From Candidatus Anaerotignum merdipullorum (GTDB taxonomy: Bacteria; Bacillota; Clostridia; Lachnospirales; Anaerotignaceae), in NCBI GenBank assembly GCA_019115165.1, contig DXEB01000028.1, positions 1 to 59,552 of the forward strand: a stretch of 59,552 nt of DNA. The letters are read 5' to 3'. A program made the position numbers and the translations under genes. The notes under the pieces are model-generated. The model was not told the origin of the DNA. It was given only the letters and a program-made list of their open reading frames with translations, and did not search any database. Shown one piece after another: positions 8,307-17,105 of the stretch (positions are counted from its first letter, which is position 1; the number at the start of each line of letters is the position of its first letter).

Positions 8307-8966
8307 ATGATTTCGGTTTCCATTGATCCTAATATCCGGGCTTGCTGCCCCAATGCTGTTTTGGGGCTACTGCAATGCCATGTGTCTGTCCATCCTGCCG
8401 ATGATACATTATTGGCGCTGTTGAACGAAAAAATTGCCGCCTTGGCAGAAACAGAACTTTCTCAGGCAAACAAACGGGAGTTTATCCAGTCCACTCGGCG
8501 GGCTTACAAAGCTCTCGGCAAAGACCCCAACCGTTATCGCAGTTCCGCAGAAGCAATGTGTCGGCGCATCGCAAAAGAACGTGGATTGTACTACATCAAT
8601 AATGTTGTGGATATTAACAATTATCTGTCCATCTCTTGTGGGTATTCCATGGGCACCTATGATTTAGAACAAATCCACGGCAATCTTGTTTGGAAGCGGG
8701 CGCCGGAAGACTGTGTGTATCAAGGCATTGGCAAGGATCTGATCCACATCGGCTGCCTGCCTGTGCTCTTTGATGCAGACGGTCCCTTCGGCAACCCCAC
8801 CAGTGACAGTACCCGTACCATGGTTACCGAAAGCACCAAAGAAATTCTTATGGTATTCTATACTTTCCAAAACGGTCAAGAGCTGGATCAATTGCTGGAA
8901 TTGGCAGCAAATCTGCTAACTGCCCACGCCCAAGCCACAAATATTGAAACTCAGATCTTGGCATAA
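8307..8966 (+). CDS. Stand-alone B3/B4 tRNA-binding-domain protein
   Basis: 219 residues matching the B3/4 domain otherwise found inside the phenylalanyl-tRNA synthetase beta chain. The typical core is visible: SRRAYKALGKDPNRYR-like sequence (here STRRAYKALGKDPNRYRSSA), VDINNYLSISCGYSMGTYD and GNPTSDSTRT. In PheT this domain edits Tyr-tRNA(Phe); free-standing copies are widespread in Firmicutes and possibly act as trans-editing factors, which is inference. AAAGGAG precedes the ATG. It is convergent with aspS and shares a bidirectional terminator with it. Confidence 0.88.
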   Translation: MISVSIDPNIRACCPNAVLGLLQCHVSVHPADDTLLALLNEKIAALAETELSQANKREFIQSTRRAYKALGKDPNRYRSSAEAMCRRIAKERGLYYINNVVDINNYLSISCGYSMGTYDLEQIHGNLVWKRAPEDCVYQGIGKDLIHIGCLPVLFDADGPFGNPTSDSTRTMVTESTKEILMVFYTFQNGQELDQLLELAANLLTAHAQATNIETQILA

Positions 8967-8991
8967 CACCCTCTTATCTACTAATAGCAAA

Positions 8992-9028
8992 AGCCGGAAC
9001 ATCCATTCTGTATGTTCCGGCTTCTTTT
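8992..9028. terminator. Bidirectional terminator between the B3/4 gene and aspS
   Basis: Perfect 11-bp stem AGCCGGAACAT / ATGTTCCGGCT with an 8-base loop, followed by CTTCTTTTCGTTTTG on the plus strand and by a weaker T-containing run on the minus strand. It lies between two convergent genes. Confidence 0.8.
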
Positions 9029-9066
9029 CGTTTTGTTTTTACCAGCGCTTCGTCTGCGTGTTTTGA

Positions 9067-10890
9067 TTACTCTTCTTCCGCATTCGCTTTCGCGGCTTTG
9101 ATGATTTCTTCATTCAAGCAGATTGCCAGTTCATCCAACTGCTTCTGATCTACCACATCCGGTGCATTTGTCATCGGGCAAGAGGCATCTTTGACCTTCG
9201 GGAACGCAATCACATCGCGAATGCTGGGTGCATCGCTCATCAACATAATGATACGGTCTAAACCGAATGCCAGCCCACCATGCGGCGGAACACCGTATTT
9301 GAATGCATCCAACAAAAATCCAAAGCGCTCCTGAGCATCCTCCTGTGTAAAGCCCAATAATGCAAACATCTTCTGCTGAATATCTCTTCGATGGATACGA
9401 ATCGAGCCGCCGCCCAATTCATATCCATTCAATACCATATCATATGCTTTTGCTCGCACTGCGCCAGGATTGCTCTCCAGCAACTCCAAATCTTCATCCA
9501 TCGGCGCTGTAAATGGATGGTGTACCGCTACATATCTGTTTTCTTCCTCATCCCATTCCAGCATAGGGAATTCGGTCACCCACAGGAAACGGAAATCATC
9601 TGCTTTGGTCAATCCCAGCATCTTGGACAGTTCCAGACGCAATGCGCCAAGGGAATCAAACACCACTTTATCCTGATCCGCACAAATCAAAATCAAATCG
9701 CCAGGCTGACCTTCCATCTTATCTACGATTCTCTGCAATTTTTCTGGCGTAAAGAATTTCGCAATCTGAGATTTCAAGCTGCCATCTTCCTGGATTGCAA
9801 TCCATGCCAGCCCTTTCGCCCGATAGGTTTTCACAAATTCCACCAAAGCGTCAATTTTCTTTCTGGGGAAAGAACCGCAGCCTTTGGCGTTAATGGCGCG
9901 CACACTGCCGCCGGTTTCCAAAGCAGAACGGAATACAACAAACTCCGTATCCGCTACCACATCAGACAGATTGACCAACTCCATACCAAAGCGCACATCC
10001 GGTTTATCGGAGCCAAAGCGTTCCATTGCTTCCCGGTAAGTCATGCGTTGCAGCGGGATCTGTATGTCCACACCCAGAATGTCTTTGAATACCTTCTGCA
10101 TCAGTCTTTCATTGACATCCAAAATGTCGTCCACATCAACAAAGGACAGTTCCATATCGACCTGGGTAAATTCCGGTTGTCTGTCCGCCCGCAGGTCTTC
10201 ATCCCGGAAACATTTTGCAATTTGGTAATAACGATCCATGCCTGCTACCATCAGCAACTGCTTGTACAACTGCGGAGACTGCGGCAAGCCATAAAAACTT
10301 CCCGGATGTACCCGGCTGGGCACCAGATAATCTCTCGCGCCTTCCGGTGTGGATTTTCCAAGAACAGGCGTTTCAATTTCCAAAAATCCCTCGCTGTTCA
10401 AAAACGCCCGCAGCGCTTGTACCACTTGATGGCGCAGCATCATATTTTTTAGCTGGCAGGGTCTTCTCAAATCCAAATATCTGTATTTCAGCCGCAGATC
10501 ATCTTTTACCGTGATATTATCTTCGATCTGAAATGGTGTGGTTTCTGATTCTGATAAAATACGCAATTCGGAAGCAATGATTTCAATTTTACCCGTTTCC
10601 ATATTCGGGTTGATATTCCCCTCCGTTCTTGCCGCTACTGTTCCACGTACTGCCAGGGTATACTCACTGCGCACGGTTTCTGCCTTTTCAAAGATTTCTT
10701 TTGGTGCCGTATTGCCGTCAATGGCAATCTGAACTAAACCAGTTCTGTCCCGCAGTGCAATAAAAATCAATTTTCCCAGATCCCGGCGCCGCTGCACCCA
10801 GCCCATCACGGTCACTTCCTGACCAATCAAATGTTCGTTGACATGGCAACACATATGGCTTCTTTTCAAGCCGTTGATCGATTCTCCCAT
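9067..10890 (-). CDS. aspS: Aspartyl-tRNA synthetase
   Basis: 607 residues, the length of bacterial-type AspRS. The N-terminal OB-fold anticodon domain (VTVMGWVQRRRDLGKLIF) is followed by the class II core with motif 2 (CFRDEDLRADRQPEFTQVD) and motif 3 (GLAFGLDRIIML), and by the inserted GAD domain of bacterial AspRS between about residues 290 and 420. It charges tRNA-Asp with aspartate. Whether it also charges tRNA-Asn depends on the presence of GatCAB and AsnRS elsewhere. Its promoter lies in the 97-base gap upstream. Confidence 0.97.
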   Translation of the reverse strand: MGESINGLKRSHMCCHVNEHLIGQEVTVMGWVQRRRDLGKLIFIALRDRTGLVQIAIDGNTAPKEIFEKAETVRSEYTLAVRGTVAARTEGNINPNMETGKIEIIASELRILSESETTPFQIEDNITVKDDLRLKYRYLDLRRPCQLKNMMLRHQVVQALRAFLNSEGFLEIETPVLGKSTPEGARDYLVPSRVHPGSFYGLPQSPQLYKQLLMVAGMDRYYQIAKCFRDEDLRADRQPEFTQVDMELSFVDVDDILDVNERLMQKVFKDILGVDIQIPLQRMTYREAMERFGSDKPDVRFGMELVNLSDVVADTEFVVFRSALETGGSVRAINAKGCGSFPRKKIDALVEFVKTYRAKGLAWIAIQEDGSLKSQIAKFFTPEKLQRIVDKMEGQPGDLILICADQDKVVFDSLGALRLELSKMLGLTKADDFRFLWVTEFPMLEWDEEENRYVAVHHPFTAPMDEDLELLESNPGAVRAKAYDMVLNGYELGGGSIRIHRRDIQQKMFALLGFTQEDAQERFGFLLDAFKYGVPPHGGLAFGLDRIIMLMSDAPSIRDVIAFPKVKDASCPMTNAPDVVDQKQLDELAICLNEEIIKAAKANAEEE

Positions 10891-10929
10891 CTTGTTAAAT
10901 CTCCTTACAGATAAAAATTTTCTTTTCTT

Positions 10930-10957
10930 ATCATACCATTTTTGCAGAAAAAGTAAA
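10930..10957 (-). promoter_or_regulatory. Promoter of aspS
   Basis: Minus strand TTTACT (10952-10957), 16 bases, TATGAT (10930-10935) with an extending TG. The 97-base gap between the flanking genes holds no T-box. Confidence 0.55.
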
Positions 10958-10987
10958 GTTTAACCTGCAAAAAAGCTTCGCTTTCTG

Positions 10988-12280
10988 TCAAAACAAATCA
11001 GAACTCCTGTTTTGCGCAGCTTTTACCGCCTCATACAACAGATCCACACAGCCGTCTATACCATACACAGAACTGTCAATGGCAACGTGATACCGAGCTG
11101 CGCTTCCCCATATTCCGCCAGTATATCTTTTGTAATGTCTTGCTCTCTCTTCGCTGACTGTCCGCACCTGCTGTTCCGCCTGCTCTGCCGTCAAACCATA
11201 TTGCTGCATCGCATGTATCCTCCGAAAATTCTCTGGTGCATGAATAAACAGCCGTATGGTGTTCGGACGATCCTGCAATATTGCATCAGCACATCTGCCT
11301 ACAATGACACAATTCCCTTGTGCTGCAATCTCGGAAATCACCTTCCATTCCGCCAAAAATAGTTTATCTTCCGGCGGCATATCCTCTTTGGAATAGACAT
11401 AAAACTGAGACAATAACTCCCGACGTAGGGGATTTCTCAGCGACTGTTCATTTTTTTCCACGAAATCCACCGAAAACCCGGTTTCTTTTGCAGCCATCTC
11501 GATCAGTTCCTTATCATAAAATCGTATCCCAAGCCGTCTTGCCAGACGCTCTCCAATCTCATGTCCGCCGCTGCCATATTCCCGCGCAATGGTTACTACA
11601 AGACCAGCCTGATCCACTGGTATCGGCTGCTGACTTTGTATTTCATCCGAAAACAGCAACGATGGTACAAAAGACAGTTTTCGTTGAAAAAATCCCGCAA
11701 ACGTCCCTACCAAAAGCGCTGAAAGAACAGTTCCTTCTCGCACTCCTTCTAAACGATGGAACAAAATCAGAGAAATTGCAACTGCACTCACGCACATAGT
11801 CGCATCAAAACAAACCTTTGTCTTTCCAAAATCTCGATGAAAGGCAATGCATACTGCTTTGACAAATCCCTCTCCAGGCAGCATCACCACATTTGCCAGG
11901 ACTTCCAAATAAACACCAAATCCCAGCACCACACATCCAATCAGCAACGATATGATTTGCCCAGGATATGTTTGTGGATCCAGAAAAAACAGCATCTGCA
12001 TCGTCATATCAATAAAGTATCCAAATAACACCGATACCGGAATTTGCAGCAGCTGTATCTTTTCAAATTTTTCACGCAGCAGCAGTATCTGCAGCAAAAT
12101 GAGCAACACACTGAACGCTATGGTAAACTGTCCTAATGTATACGGAAAATAAAGACTTAATGTATAGGGAACACTGGATATGGGTGATGTTCCTAAATTT
12201 GCTTTGGTAATCAAACTGATACTAAACGCATTCACAAACAGTCCAATCAAGAATACCAAATACCGTTTCCCTTTTTCCAC
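10988..12280 (-). CDS. Fusion: YczE/YitT-like membrane protein with C-terminal cytidylate-kinase-like domain
   Basis: 430 residues with two modules. Residues 1 to about 205 hold five or six hydrophobic segments and the NAFSISLITKANLGTSPIS start of the YczE/DUF6198 membrane family. Residues from about 227 form a cytidylate kinase-like domain (VVTIAREYGSGGHEIGERLA, FYDKELIEMAAKETG, CVIVGRCAD) about 200 residues long. It is paralogous to the stand-alone kinase-like gene at 12971-13573. It starts 6 bases after the MarR gene and is presumably controlled by it. The role is unknown; a membrane-tethered nucleotide-kinase-like enzyme is all that can be said. Confidence 0.85.
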   Translation of the reverse strand: MEKGKRYLVFLIGLFVNAFSISLITKANLGTSPISSVPYTLSLYFPYTLGQFTIAFSVLLILLQILLLREKFEKIQLLQIPVSVLFGYFIDMTMQMLFFLDPQTYPGQIISLLIGCVVLGFGVYLEVLANVVMLPGEGFVKAVCIAFHRDFGKTKVCFDATMCVSAVAISLILFHRLEGVREGTVLSALLVGTFAGFFQRKLSFVPSLLFSDEIQSQQPIPVDQAGLVVTIAREYGSGGHEIGERLARRLGIRFYDKELIEMAAKETGFSVDFVEKNEQSLRNPLRRELLSQFYVYSKEDMPPEDKLFLAEWKVISEIAAQGNCVIVGRCADAILQDRPNTIRLFIHAPENFRRIHAMQQYGLTAEQAEQQVRTVSEERARHYKRYTGGIWGSAARYHVAIDSSVYGIDGCVDLLYEAVKAAQNRSSDLF

Positions 12281-12286
12281 ACTTTT

Positions 12287-12712
12287 TCATCCTTTCGTCA
12301 TATTACAGTAAATTCGTCTGAGATATTCTATCAAACGCTCCGTTTCCTCTTCTGTAAATCCTTCCAATGCTTTTGTTTCCGCGCCATATAAAATCGGCTG
12401 CACAATTTCCTGCACTACTTTTTTTCCATGCTCCGTCAAAAAAACATACTGAGACTTTCTGTTTCCTTCCCGGATGCGGCGCTCTGTTAATCCGGCTTCT
12501 TCCATTCTGCGCAGGATACCGGTCACGGTTGCCGCCTCCAGGTGGAACACCGTTCCTAATGTTTTTTGTTCACAGCCATCATGCTCGGCTAAATAATCCA
12601 ATATTTTGCTTTGTCCAGGCAGCAGCCCTCTTTGCGCGGTCTCCGCCATAATATATTTTTGCATCACCGTCTGTGCCAATAATAGGCATCGATGGAATGT
12701 ATGCAGGTGCAT
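12287..12712 (-). CDS. MarR-family transcriptional regulator
   Basis: 141 residues with the MarR winged-helix core: GLLPGQSKILDYLAEHDGCE, the recognition helix region LEAATVTGILRRMEEAGL, and the wing ERRIREGNRKSQYVFLTEHG. Such proteins bind palindromes as dimers and usually repress their own operon. A TTAGC-TT-GCTAA palindrome just downstream of its -10 box is a likely operator. It is co-transcribed with the membrane/kinase fusion, 6 bases apart. The ligand is unknown. Confidence 0.9.
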   Translation of the reverse strand: MHLHTFHRCLLLAQTVMQKYIMAETAQRGLLPGQSKILDYLAEHDGCEQKTLGTVFHLEAATVTGILRRMEEAGLTERRIREGNRKSQYVFLTEHGKKVVQEIVQPILYGAETKALEGFTEEETERLIEYLRRIYCNMTKG

Positions 12713-12735
12713 TTGCTTCTCCCTCCTTCATTTTT

Positions 12736-12778
12736 TTAGCTTGCTAAATATATTATGCATTTTTCTCTCTCTTGCCAA
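12736..12778 (-). promoter_or_regulatory. Promoter and probable operator of the MarR-fusion operon
   Basis: Minus strand TTGGCA (12773-12778), a 17-base spacer and TAATAT (12750-12755). The inverted repeat TTAGC-TT-GCTAA (12736-12747) falls at or just after the expected transcription start, where a bound MarR dimer would block initiation. The promoter is read directly; operator use is inferred. Confidence 0.65.
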
Positions 12779-12878
12779 GTATTCCATTCCAATCTTACCA
12801 TCCTTTCCTAAGTTAGCATCCCAATCATTTCCTGTAGTCTAATTTGTAATTGCTGGTGTCCATGTCTCCGATTGATGG

Positions 12879-12907
12879 TTGTTTCTTTGGAAAATGTATT
12901 GTATAAT
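12879..12907 (+). promoter_or_regulatory. Promoter of the stand-alone cytidylate-kinase-like gene
   Basis: TTGTTT (12879-12884), a 17-base spacer, and a perfect TATAAT (12902-12907), 63 bases before the ATG at 12971. Confidence 0.6.
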
Positions 12908-12970
12908 ATCACTATATTCATTCATCTTATCTATGTTTTTTGTATGGTTTTATCTTAGGGGGTATTTATT

Positions 12971-13573
12971 ATGGAACGGAATCTTATTATCACCATTAGC
13001 CGGCAATATGGCAGCGGCGGCAGAATTATCGGAAAAAAACTGGCAGAACAACTGGAAATTCCTTTTTACGATAATGAGCTAATCAATCTTGCCGCAGAAA
13101 AAACGGGGCTTTCCAAAGAGTGCTTCAAAGATGCAGAATCCGTTTCTACCAGCAATCTGTTGCTTTCTTTATCTACATTGACGCCGACAGTAGACACCTA
13201 TGGTCTTCCACTGAATGAGAAGATTTTTTTGGTACAGTCACAAGTTATCAAAGAAGTAGCCGATCAAGGAAGCTGTGTTATTGTCGGACGTTCCGCAGAC
13301 TATGTTTTATCGGAAAATCCCAATTGCATCAATGTATTCATTTACGCCGATTTGGAAGATCGGGTAAAACGAGCTGTAGAGTTATATGGTCTAGATGCAA
13401 AAAATGCAAAGAATGCCGTTATCAAAACTGATAAAAAACGCGCTGGTTATTATAATTATTTTACTGGTAGAAAATGGGGAAGGTTAGAAAATTATGACCT
13501 TGCAATCAACACCTCTAAAATAACCTTAGATGATGTGGTCGAAATCTTGAAACTGTATGTAGAAAAACGCTGA
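12971..13573 (+). CDS. Cytidylate kinase-like family protein
   Basis: 200 residues of P-loop kinase fold: ITISRQYGSGGRIIGKKLA at the N-terminus (phosphate-binding loop variant), FYDNELINLAAEKTGLS, and GSCVIVGRSADYVL. This family is annotated as cytidylate kinase-like in many clostridia but differs from the canonical Cmk (GPSGSGKST loop), so CMP kinase activity is not assured. It is the closest relative in the window of the C-terminal half of the fusion at 10988-12280 and is transcribed divergently from the marR operon. TTAGGGGG serves as ribosome site. Confidence 0.85.
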   Translation: MERNLIITISRQYGSGGRIIGKKLAEQLEIPFYDNELINLAAEKTGLSKECFKDAESVSTSNLLLSLSTLTPTVDTYGLPLNEKIFLVQSQVIKEVADQGSCVIVGRSADYVLSENPNCINVFIYADLEDRVKRAVELYGLDAKNAKNAVIKTDKKRAGYYNYFTGRKWGRLENYDLAINTSKITLDDVVEILKLYVEKR

Positions 13574-13613
13574 AGCACAGCATTTCTGCAAAACAACCAC
13601 ATTGTTTGTACTG

Positions 13614-13652
13614 GCGGCATCTGTTTCGTTCTGCATATACAACAGATGCCGC
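13614..13652 (+). terminator. Hairpin after the cytidylate-kinase-like gene
   Basis: Perfect 12-bp inverted repeat GCGGCATCTGTT / AACAGATGCCGC with a 15-base loop, 40 bases after the stop. The following T-run is short (TGTTTAC), so termination is probable but not certain. Confidence 0.55.
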
Positions 13653-14140
13653 TGTTTACAGATGCTCCATTTTCTCTGTCTGCCGCATCCATCTTTTGGA
13701 TCCCACGATACATATCCACACATCCCATTGATTTTTCAACCATTGGAAAACTTCTGTTCTGCCATTGCTTTCAAATTTTTTGTTCTGCCTGTGTGAATAT
13801 GCTATCGCACTTCTACCATACTATCTCCTTTTGGTCATCTTATTGTTCGGAATCTTAGATCACCCCCAAGACTATTTGGCATCTCTATCCATGCTCTTAT
13901 TTTCTAAACATCACACGATAATCCACTGCAAATGATGTCAATGATCACAAAAAAAGTACAAAACCTTTGGGGTTCCCCAAAAGATTTTGCACTTTTTTCT
14001 TTGACCGCGTAACTGCCATGCAGAAGTTAACCGTTTCGGTATCACTTTCTAAAGCGGAACGGGACTACACTGGCTTCCTTTCTGGGAAGCATTGGAAAAT
14101 ATCTCCTGTTTCCGAATCTAGTTGTTCTGCCTAGATAAAG
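13653..14140. other. Intergenic region without recognised gene
   Basis: About 490 bases between convergent genes. Apart from the long hairpin at 13949-13999 I see no conserved ORF, tRNA or repeat. Short open frames here lack ribosome sites and recognisable sequence. Confidence 0.6.
13949..13999. terminator. Bidirectional terminator downstream of valS
   Basis: Long A/T-flanked hairpin whose stem contains AAAAAGT, CAAAA, CTTTTGGGG and their complements around a GGTT loop. T-runs stand on both strands, so it can end valS transcription (minus) and any read-through from the left. Confidence 0.75.
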
Positions 14141-16774
14141 TTATTTAGATAACTGTGCCAATCGTTCTTCTACTTGCGCTAAAATCGCTCTATATTTTTC
14201 TTCTTTTGCTTTTTCTTCTTCAATGACTTTTTGTGGTGCTTTCGATACAAATCCTTCATTTGCAAGCTTCTTTTCTACCCGCTCAATCTCTTGCAGCATT
14301 TTTTCTTTTTCTTTCTGCAAACGCTCCAATTCTTTTGCAATATCCACCAATTCTGCCAACGGCATATATATGGTGGCATCGGTAACCACAACAGACACCG
14401 CATCTTCGCCAATTCCATGTTTGTCCGCCTGTACCGTTACTTCACTTGCATGCGCCAAAGTTTTGAAGAATACTTTGCTATTCTCGAAAATATGACGAAC
14501 ATCTTCCTTTTCAGAAACCACAAACACCTGTACCTTCTTGGACGGTGCTACGTTCATTTCTGCACGGATATTTCGGATGTTGCGGACTGCTTCTTTGATT
14601 GCATCAATTTCCATTTCGTTTTCGATATAGTTCCATTCTTCTTTATATACCGGCCAATCAGAAATCATAATGCTTTCTTCTTCTTCCTGGATATGCTGGA
14701 ACAATTCTTCTGTGATAAAAGGCATAAACGGATGCAGCATTTTCAATGCGTGAATCAGCACGGTTTTCAATGTCCACAGCGCCGCTTCTCTGGTATTGTC
14801 CTCAGCATTGTACAGACGCGGTTTTACCATTTCGATATACCAGTCACAGTATTCGTCCCACAGGAAATCATATACTTTCTGAGCAGCCAATCCCAACTCA
14901 TAGTGTTCCAAATTATCAGAAACCTCTTTTGCCAATGTGTTTACTTTGGAGAGAATCCATTTATCTGCAGATGTCAGCATCAACAGCTTCGTTTCTGTTC
15001 TTTCCTCCATATTCATCATCACAAACCGACTGGCGTTCCAAATCTTATTACAGAAATTACGGCAGTTCTCCAGTCTTTCCCAATAGAAGCGCATATCGTT
15101 TCCGGGTGCATTTCCAGTAATCAGCATCAAACGCAAGGGATCTGCACCGTAGTTGGAAATCACTTCTAATGGATCAATCCCATTTCCTAAGGACTTGGAA
15201 AATTTTCTTCCCTGATCGTCACGAATCAAGCCATGAATCAATACATCGTGGAACGGTTCCTCATTCATGCATTCCATGCCGGAAAATACCATACGAACAA
15301 CCCAGAAGAAAATGATGTCATATCCAGTAATTAACGTATCTGTCGGATAAAAATGTTTCAAATCTTCTGTTTCATGAGGCCAGCCCAAGGTAGAGAATGG
15401 CCACAGTGCCGAGCTAAACCAGGTATCCAGCGTATCCTCATCCTGATGCAGATGTGTGCTACCGCAGGCTTCACAAGTTTCAGGCGCATATTTTCTTACG
15501 GTAATATGACCACAGTCCTCGCAGTAATACGCAGGGATTCTATGTCCCCACCACAATTGACGGGAAATACACCAATCTCGAATCGTTTCCAGCCAATGCA
15601 TATAAGTTTTGCCGAAACGTTCTGGGAAAAAGCGTACTTTCTGCTGTTCATATACTTCTATGGCCGGCTTTGCCAGTTCATCCATCCGCACAAACCACTG
15701 CAGTTTGATCATCGGTTCGATCGGCACATTACATCTTTCGTGGCAGCCTACCGCATGCTGGATTTCTTCGATCTTAATCAAATATCCTTCTTCTTTCAGC
15801 TTCGCAACTACGGCTTTTCTGGCTTCCATTCTATCCATGCCTGCATATTCACCAGCATTTTCATTCATTGTACCGTCATCATTCATCACAGAAATACGAG
15901 GCAAATTATGACGAACCCCTACTTCAAAGTCATTGGGGTCATGCGCCGGTGTGATCTTTACCACGCCGGTACCAAATTCTCTGTCAACATATTCATCGCC
16001 TACAATCGGAATTTCCCGATTCATCAAAGGCAAAATACAGGTTTTTCCGATCAGATGCTGATATCTTTCGTCTTCTGGATGCACCGCTACCGCTACATCG
16101 CCCATCATGGTTTCTGGTCGTGTCGTTGCCAGACACAGTTTTTCTTCAGAACCTACAATCGGATAGGCAATGTGATAAAAATGACCAGCTGTTTCCACAT
16201 GGTTTACTTCCGCATCAGATATGCTGGTCTGACACTGAGGGCACCAATTAACAATCTTCTCACCGCGGTAAATATATCCTTTCTCATACAAACGACAGAA
16301 AACTTCCAATACCGCTTCGGAGCATCCTTCATCCATAGTAAAACGCACCCTGTCCCAGTCACAGGAACATCCTAACTTCTTCAGCTGATTGAGGATAATG
16401 CCGCCGTATTCTTCTTTCCATGCCCATGCACGTTCCAAAAAGCCTTCTCGACCTACATCTTCTTTCGTCAGCCCCTCCGACGCCATTTTCTGAACCACTT
16501 TTAACTCTGTGGAAATACTTGCATGGTCAATACCGGGTACCCAGAGAGCATTATATCCCGCCATTCTCTTCCAGCGAATCAAAATATCCTGCATGGTATT
16601 GTCCAGCGCGTGTCCCATATGCAGCTGACCCGTAATATTGGGGGGTGGCATAACGATACAATACGGTTTTTTGCTCTTATCAATTTCTGTGTGGAAATAT
16701 TTCTTTTCCATCCACATGGCATAGAGTCTGTCCTCTACTGCCGCAGGGTCAAAATTTTTTGCCAACTCTCTCAC
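14141..16774 (-). CDS. valS: Valyl-tRNA synthetase
   Basis: 877 residues from a GTG start at 16774, chosen because AAGGAGGAG lies 5 bases before it and the product then begins VRELAKNFDPAAVEDR, the usual ValRS start; the open frame runs further upstream into the T-box leader. Class I signatures are PPPNITGQLHMGHALDNT (HIGH-type) and GRKFSKSLGNG (KMSKS-type). The editing CP1 domain lies between, and a C-terminal coiled coil rich in Lys/Glu (about residues 810-877) is typical of ValRS. Expression is controlled by a T-box leader. Confidence 0.97.
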   Translation of the reverse strand: MRELAKNFDPAAVEDRLYAMWMEKKYFHTEIDKSKKPYCIVMPPPNITGQLHMGHALDNTMQDILIRWKRMAGYNALWVPGIDHASISTELKVVQKMASEGLTKEDVGREGFLERAWAWKEEYGGIILNQLKKLGCSCDWDRVRFTMDEGCSEAVLEVFCRLYEKGYIYRGEKIVNWCPQCQTSISDAEVNHVETAGHFYHIAYPIVGSEEKLCLATTRPETMMGDVAVAVHPEDERYQHLIGKTCILPLMNREIPIVGDEYVDREFGTGVVKITPAHDPNDFEVGVRHNLPRISVMNDDGTMNENAGEYAGMDRMEARKAVVAKLKEEGYLIKIEEIQHAVGCHERCNVPIEPMIKLQWFVRMDELAKPAIEVYEQQKVRFFPERFGKTYMHWLETIRDWCISRQLWWGHRIPAYYCEDCGHITVRKYAPETCEACGSTHLHQDEDTLDTWFSSALWPFSTLGWPHETEDLKHFYPTDTLITGYDIIFFWVVRMVFSGMECMNEEPFHDVLIHGLIRDDQGRKFSKSLGNGIDPLEVISNYGADPLRLMLITGNAPGNDMRFYWERLENCRNFCNKIWNASRFVMMNMEERTETKLLMLTSADKWILSKVNTLAKEVSDNLEHYELGLAAQKVYDFLWDEYCDWYIEMVKPRLYNAEDNTREAALWTLKTVLIHALKMLHPFMPFITEELFQHIQEEEESIMISDWPVYKEEWNYIENEMEIDAIKEAVRNIRNIRAEMNVAPSKKVQVFVVSEKEDVRHIFENSKVFFKTLAHASEVTVQADKHGIGEDAVSVVVTDATIYMPLAELVDIAKELERLQKEKEKMLQEIERVEKKLANEGFVSKAPQKVIEEEKAKEEKYRAILAQVEERLAQLSK

Positions 16775-16795
16775 AGTTTCTCCTCCTTTTTCCGT

Positions 16796-17050
16796 AAAAA
16801 AAGAGCTTTCCTCCCAAAGGACGAAAGCTCGCGGTACCACCTTACTTCCCGCCGACACAAACGACGGACACTCTCGACTGTTAACGAAGTCACCCGTTTT
16901 CGCTTACTTTTTTGTTCAGCAAAACAACTCCGAAGCTACCTTCCGCGCCCCTGCTCCCGGAAAACCTTTCAGCCTATGGGTTTTTCTCTCTGCTTGGACG
17001 GACAGCGCGTACTCCTCCTCTTCTCCGTCTTTTTGTATCTCTGTTTATAC
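16796..17050 (-). promoter_or_regulatory. T-box leader of valS
   Basis: The minus strand carries the conserved T-box sequence AAGGTGGTACCGCG (16830-16843), followed by a terminator hairpin GAGCTTTC / GAAAGCTC (16803-16830) and a T-run. Uncharged tRNA stabilises an antiterminator through pairing of its NCCA end with UGGN. Here UGGU fits ACCA, matching the A73 discriminator of tRNA-Val. The upstream part (to about 17050) contains Stem I sequences, including GACGGA/TCCGTC arms. I cannot place the valine specifier codon with certainty. Confidence 0.92.
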
Positions 17051-17056
17051 CATAGA

Positions 17057-17085
17057 ATTTTATTCAATACAACCAAATTTGTCAA
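17057..17085 (-). promoter_or_regulatory. Promoter of the valS T-box transcript
   Basis: Minus strand TTGACA (17080-17085), exactly 17 bases, TAAAAT (17057-17062). It lies in the 50 bases between the spoVE stop and the T-box, so valS is independent of the division cluster. Confidence 0.85.
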
Positions 17086-17105
17086 TAGTTTTTTGTAAAA
17101 TATTT

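Noticed and set aside
9391-10452. 353-codon open frame antisense to aspS
   Set aside because: Lies wholly opposite the conserved aspS frame, composition is the typical Cys/His/Gln-rich shadow, and no ribosome site or family signature is present.
15353-16375. 340-codon open frame antisense to valS
   Set aside because: Shadow of valS; the sense frame carries all catalytic motifs.
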